The position numbers were made by a program, and so were the translations under genes. Under the pieces are notes generated by a model. That model saw nothing but the letters and a program-made list of their open reading frames with translations. It searched no databases and had not been told where the DNA came from. This document shows, one piece after another, positions 56,430 through 64,000 of a DNA stretch of 64,000 nucleotides; positions within the stretch are counted from its first letter, which is position 1; each line of letters begins with the position of its first letter. Origin of the DNA: Oscheius sp. JU75 (Eukaryota > Nematoda > Chromadorea > Rhabditida > Rhabditidae); the NCBI GenBank assembly GCA_037178855.1, contig JASJZC010000001.1, positions 3,410,001 to 3,474,000 of the forward strand. Direction: 5' to 3'.

Positions 56430-56463
56430 CTACCGTGACAGAACGTTGCTCCTGTCACGGTAG
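56430..56463. repeat. Perfect 12-bp inverted repeat (stem-loop)
   Basis: CTACCGTGACAG (56430-56441) and CTGTCACGGTAG (56452-56463) are perfect reverse complements separated by 10 nt. It lies just beyond the recognisable serpin fragment. Confidence 0.75.
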
Positions 56464-57576
56464 CTCGCCTGGAGGAAACGTGCGGGCACGTTGAAGTGAG
56501 AGGGCCACAAAAGGTTGACAGTAGGGGATAGGATCCAGGCAAATTTCAAGAGAACAAAGTTCTAACTGTCGTACAGCCCAAAGCGCCGATAGCATTACTT
56601 GTCTTTTTGAATCTTGTCAGATTTCGTCTAGAGATCAAACTAAATGAGGTTTGATGTTCTACCAAAGCGTTTTCGTGCAACTGTAGTTTTATACTCTGGC
56701 AGTTTATCTAATAAGTTCACTTCCGTATTCTGCCTGCTACTGGCTCCAGTCATAAAAAGTGTACTTGCGATCCCGAAAAAGATACCAATTACCCTTATCA
56801 GAAGCTCTTTCACAATGTTCCCCGTGTCATTCACGTTGATGGTCTTTCACGATTGGCCTTTCCTGACCCACTAACTTCACCCCGAGTGCTCACAAGCATG
56901 AGACTCAATTGCACTGTACAATCTGCTGAAGCCTAATACAAAGAGATTGAAAGTCATCAACATTTGGCTCACCATATGTGTCCAAAGGATCGAAGTCCAG
57001 ATAAGCAAGTACAAAGGGGATCTCTAACGTCAGCCAGTCAGTCATCGTTGTCTAACTCCTCCAACTTCTAGCCAGGCATATTAACTGGTATGAACCTCCC
57101 CTGTCTTCTTTACCCTTTCCACAGCTTGTTCCTTTCTCCTTACCTGTTGCAATCCAGTGTGTTGACCGTCTCCCATCTCCCCGCCCACCTCTGATAACTT
57201 TCCAATCTTCTCTTCAATAGCTCGTTCGTTCTAGCTCTCTCTTCTTTTTTTCGGTCCAGACATTTTTCTTCCTAGGCGGCAAATCGATCAGCCCTTACCT
57301 CTATACGCCTCGAGGGTGTTCGAAGTTCGGCTGATCCACAAACATAGGATCTCTCACTGATCATATAGTTATTTCGTACTATCTGTATAGAGGAGTATAA
57401 GAGTCACACCATAGACCAGTGCGCCTCTCTTCCAACTCTCTTATCTTAAAAAATGTCGATGAAAAGCTTCATTTCTACGATCTGTCGTCTCGCGATAACC
57501 GGAGCTCCCAGTCTGCAGCAAAATGTCCTCTCGTCCAGTCTTACTGACCTCATAGTCTCTTTTTCAATTCTTTAAA

Positions 57577-57594
57577 CTCTCTCTCTCTCTCTCG
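57577..57594. repeat. (CT)n microsatellite
   Basis: An uninterrupted CT run of about 18 bp. Confidence 0.75.
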
Positions 57595-57752
57595 AGCAAA
57601 CATAACTTTCAGCAGCCGTTCCCTTCTCTTTCCTTCTCCTTTGTTCGTCCTTTCTCGACCTCCAAGTGCTGTGAGAGGCTAGGGTAGAAGCACCCTCGCG
57701 TCACAGCTCACGAGGGTAAGTATTCTGTTTGATTGATCTAAACAACGAATAG

Positions 57753-57901
57753 ATACCACATCGCAACCATCCAGGTGCGTAACAAGAAGTCGTCGGTCGA
57801 GTCGGTTCCGCCGCGTCCGCCCTATTCTCTTCTGTTCCTCTGGGCTGAAGATATCCCTCCCAAGACTGAACGTCCGGAGTTCAAGCACCATCTTCGCTGA
57901 C
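57753..57901 (+). CDS. Possible terminal exon of an unidentified small protein
   Basis: After an acceptor-like CGAATAG (near 57752) an open frame encodes YHIATIQVRNKKSSVESVPP and ends TERPEFKHHLR at a stop at 57901. The composition looks coding (basic, few rare residues). A possible first exon is the ATG at 57453 (MSMKSFISTICRLAITGAPS, mitochondrial-presequence-like), but the joining is ambiguous. No family is recognised. Confidence 0.28.
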
Positions 57902-58066
57902 TAGTAGAGGTCAGCAGAGGCAGAAAACTGGGCAAATAGAGCTATTCGGATCTACCATATCGTAAGACGGACGTGTAAAAGGGAAAGGAACAGTAGTCAG
58001 ATAAGGAAATATGTTGTTGTTTATTGAGAATAGTGAGTTCCATCACACAACAAAGTCTGATAGAGA

Positions 58067-58168
58067 CTATTCGGGAAGACCGTATTTCAGGATTGTATGG
58101 GTCCAGGAGCTGAGACCCTCATCCTCGTTCTCTATCGTCGTCCTCCTTAGCGGGTCCGAGTCCTTCAT
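58067..58168 (-). CDS. Possible small ORF or terminal exon
   Basis: Encodes MKDSDPLRRTTIENEDEGLS and ends TILKYGLPE, 33 residues. A CTTGACAG acceptor-like site lies upstream at about 58215, and an AATAAA on the minus strand lies about 45 nt past the stop, so a spliced transcript may end here. The family is unknown. Confidence 0.28.
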   Translation of the reverse strand: MKDSDPLRRTTIENEDEGLSSWTHTILKYGLPE

Positions 58169-58254
58169 TCCTCTTCAAGCCTTCTTTTGATCTTCTTCGG
58201 TTGATTCTTTCCTGTCAAGCAGAACAGAGGTATCAGAACAGAATATAGCAGGAA

Positions 58255-58272
58255 ATGAAAATGTTCAGATGA
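58255..58272 (+). promoter_or_regulatory. Five-codon upstream ORF overlapping the SAMDC start
   Basis: ATG AAA ATG TTC AGA TGA encodes MKMFR, and its stop overlaps the main ATG (58269-58271) by two bases. Vertebrate AMD1 is repressed by a short uORF in response to polyamines, though with a different peptide. If the mRNA is trans-spliced at GTTCAG the uORF would be removed. Confidence 0.3.
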
Positions 58273-59667
58273 CTTCCGTGATCGCCACCGAGACTGTGTC
58301 TTCTGTCGAAGAGTACTTCTTCGAGGGAGCCGAGAAACTCCTCGAGCTTTGGTTTACTGAGACTGGCTCCGGATCTCTTCGTGACATTCCCCGTCACAAA
58401 ATCGATTCGATGCTCGATGTGGCCAGATGCAAGATTCTCCATTCGGCTCATTCAAAGGGTCTAGACAGCTATGTTCTCTCCGAGAGCAGTCTCTTCATCT
58501 CGGATCGTCGTCTCATCATGAAGACCTGCGGTACCACTCGTCTACTGACGGCTCTCCCGGTCATTCTCGAACTGGCCAGCACTTTTGCTGGTCTCGAGGA
58601 AGTCGAGAGTGTCTACTACTCGCGAAAGAACTTTATGCGTCCCGAGCTTCAGCCAGCAGTTCATCGCAACTTCGACTCCGAGGTCGAGTACCTCGACTCG
58701 TTCTTCGAAGGCGGACAAGCCTACTGTCTCGGTTCGCTGAAATCCGACCGTTGGTACCTGTACACCATGCACAAGCAGATGCCTGCCAACCGAAAGGTGA
58801 CTCCGGACGGAACTCTCGAGATTCTGATGACTGATCTGCACCACGATGTTCTTCGTCTTTATACTCGAGAGGTCGCTGACGACGGAAAGCATTGCACCAA
58901 GGTGGGAAATCCTTTGAATTTCTTTATTTGATCGCTTTATATAGGTCGAGTTGCGAAAGTTAACCGTTATTCGAGTATAAAACCCATTGCGATCTTGCGT
59001 ACGACAGAAGACAACGCGCCGCACCGAAAGTTCAGGATGTTAGGAAGTGTTCAAATGCCTGTGCAAGCTTTCCTATCGTCTTTTTCTCATTGAGAGCAAC
59101 AAAAGTAACACCAAATGCAATATATTCTCTCAAAACTGAGATTTCTCCCACGGAACCGATTATGAACGAGAGAAATCAAAGATTTCAGATAGCTGGGATC
59201 GACCAGCTGCTTCCGAAAGACATGTCAATTCACGAGGAGCTCTTCGACCCATGTGGCTACTCGATGAATGCTTACCGCGACGACGAATCGGACCACTACG
59301 CGACCATCCATGTCACTCCCGAAAAGGACTTCAGTTTCGCTTCCTTCGAAACCAACCAGGACTCGATGTGTCTTTACAAACAGACACAGAAAGTCCTTCG
59401 CTGTTTCAGGTCTTTCAATCCCCTATTTCTCAGAGAAAACAAAAATTTAGACCTGGCAAGCTGCTGATGACCGTCTTCGCCAACAACATCTCTCTCAAGG
59501 GAAAGGACGCCCAACAGCAGTTGTGGGAGCGTGAACTGCCGGGTTACCGCCGCACAAATGTTCAGTTTATCCGTCTCCAAGAGGAGACTCTCGTCTACGC
59601 TCATTTCACCCGCAAAGACGACTGCTTTGACTCGTCTGACGACGACGAAGGCTCACGTTCCGACTAA
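58269..59667 (+). CDS. AMD1: S-adenosylmethionine decarboxylase proenzyme
   Basis: Pyruvoyl enzyme making decarboxylated AdoMet, the aminopropyl donor for spermidine and spermine. Three exons give about 355 residues. It begins MTSVIATETVSSVEEYFFEG with the family motif FFEGAEKLLELWF. The self-cleavage site is YVLSESSLF, with Glu72-Ser73 yielding the beta and alpha chains and Ser73 becoming pyruvate; the catalytic Cys is in KTCGTTRLL. Exon 2 has DPCGYSMNAYRDD, and the acidic tail is DCFDSSDDDEGS. Intron 1 is about 287 nt. GTTCAG abuts the ATG. A five-codon upstream ORF overlaps the start codon. AATAAA is at 59719. Confidence 0.95.
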
Positions 59668-59718
59668 CAAGAGGACGACGATATACTTTTTTTTGGGTTT
59701 AGTTCTGGTTTTCTGGGT

Positions 59719-59724
59719 AATAAA
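59719..59724 (+). terminator. Polyadenylation signal of SAMDC
   Basis: AATAAA 52 nt after the SAMDC stop codon. Confidence 0.55.
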
Positions 59725-59972
59725 GCTCTTGTAACAAAAAAAACTTTAATGGCAATAACACAAAAATGGTCAACGGCATTTAGAGAAAAGAATAGAATTA
59801 TAGTTCACACGTTACCCGACTTTGTGCGTTTCTTTTTGAATAATTCTCACGTAGCAGTGTTCTATCACAAAGCAAACCTATATACTGGGAAGGAACTCGT
59901 AAGAGAAAAAAATGGGGAGACCCGTAACAAAATGATGAGACGAATAAGGACTAGAATGAAAGGAAAGGGAAC

Positions 59973-64000
<4,028 letters not shown>

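Larger units (their letters stand above)
56464..58066. other. Poorly resolved region with pyrimidine-rich tracts
   Basis: No secure gene. A minus-strand frame at 56640-56834 could be more serpin debris. CT-rich stretches occur at 57100-57290 and a (CT)n run at 57577-57594. A plus-strand exon-like frame ends at 57901. A minus-strand AATAAA (plus-strand TTTATT near 58019) suggests a transcript ending there. Confidence 0.35.

Noticed and set aside
56640-56834. 64-codon minus-strand frame upstream of the serpin relic
   Set aside because: It might be more serpin debris, but no family motif could be matched with confidence.

Overview
The window is nuclear DNA of a small-genome animal. Almost every gene is split by GT-AG introns of about 36-60 nt, and genes lie on both strands with short spacers. 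Most gene models come from joining exons by reading frame and homology recalled for the families; none has been checked against transcripts or databases. Three things point to a nematode-like ecdysozoan, possibly an early-branching short-intron lineage: a transmembrane proline-rich ZP-domain protein of the cuticular type, a Cys-rich secreted protein with nematode-style CCC..D.CN endings, and 3'-splice-site sequences sitting directly upstream of many start codons (a spliced-leader trans-splicing signature). This assignment is inference.

Layout. 1-6.2 kb: mitochondrial glycerol-3-phosphate dehydrogenase (5' end cut by the window), a LysM-domain membrane protein (-) and the isocitrate dehydrogenase 3 alpha subunit. 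6.5-13.8 kb: a tudor-domain protein and a dipeptidyl-peptidase-IV-like enzyme, both on the minus strand. 13.8-17.0 kb: gene-poor. 17.0-25.6 kb: the proline-rich ZP protein (+) converging on a SON splicing factor (-), one intron of which holds a pre-miRNA-like hairpin. 26.1-35.8 kb: four plus-strand genes (Cezanne/OTUD7 deubiquitinase, class I Golgi alpha-mannosidase, GNB1L-like WD40 protein, ClpX). 35.9-40.4 kb: a helical-repeat protein, NDUFB7, methylmalonyl-CoA epimerase and a small single-pass membrane protein. 40.4-49 kb: an accessory-looking zone with an ERCC6-like helicase relic, the Cys-rich secreted protein, a MARCH ubiquitin ligase, a decayed partial copy of that ligase and a non-LTR retrotransposon tail. 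49-55.3 kb: USP5, dCMP deaminase and TMEM41. 55.4-58.2 kb: a serpin pseudogene and poorly resolved small ORFs. 58.2-64 kb: S-adenosylmethionine decarboxylase, then CHD1 (-), which runs off the right edge.

Functional threads. Mitochondrial genes are common (GPD2, IDH3A, CLPX, NDUFB7, MCEE), and NDUFB7/MCEE share a 251-bp divergent promoter. Ubiquitin enzymes recur (OTUD7, MARCH, USP5). Several same-strand neighbours are only 138-241 nt apart (NDUFB7>helical-repeat gene, small ORF>SON, dCMP deaminase>TMEM41, mannosidase>GNB1L-like), as in operons resolved by trans-splicing. No tRNA, rRNA or CRISPR was recognised.
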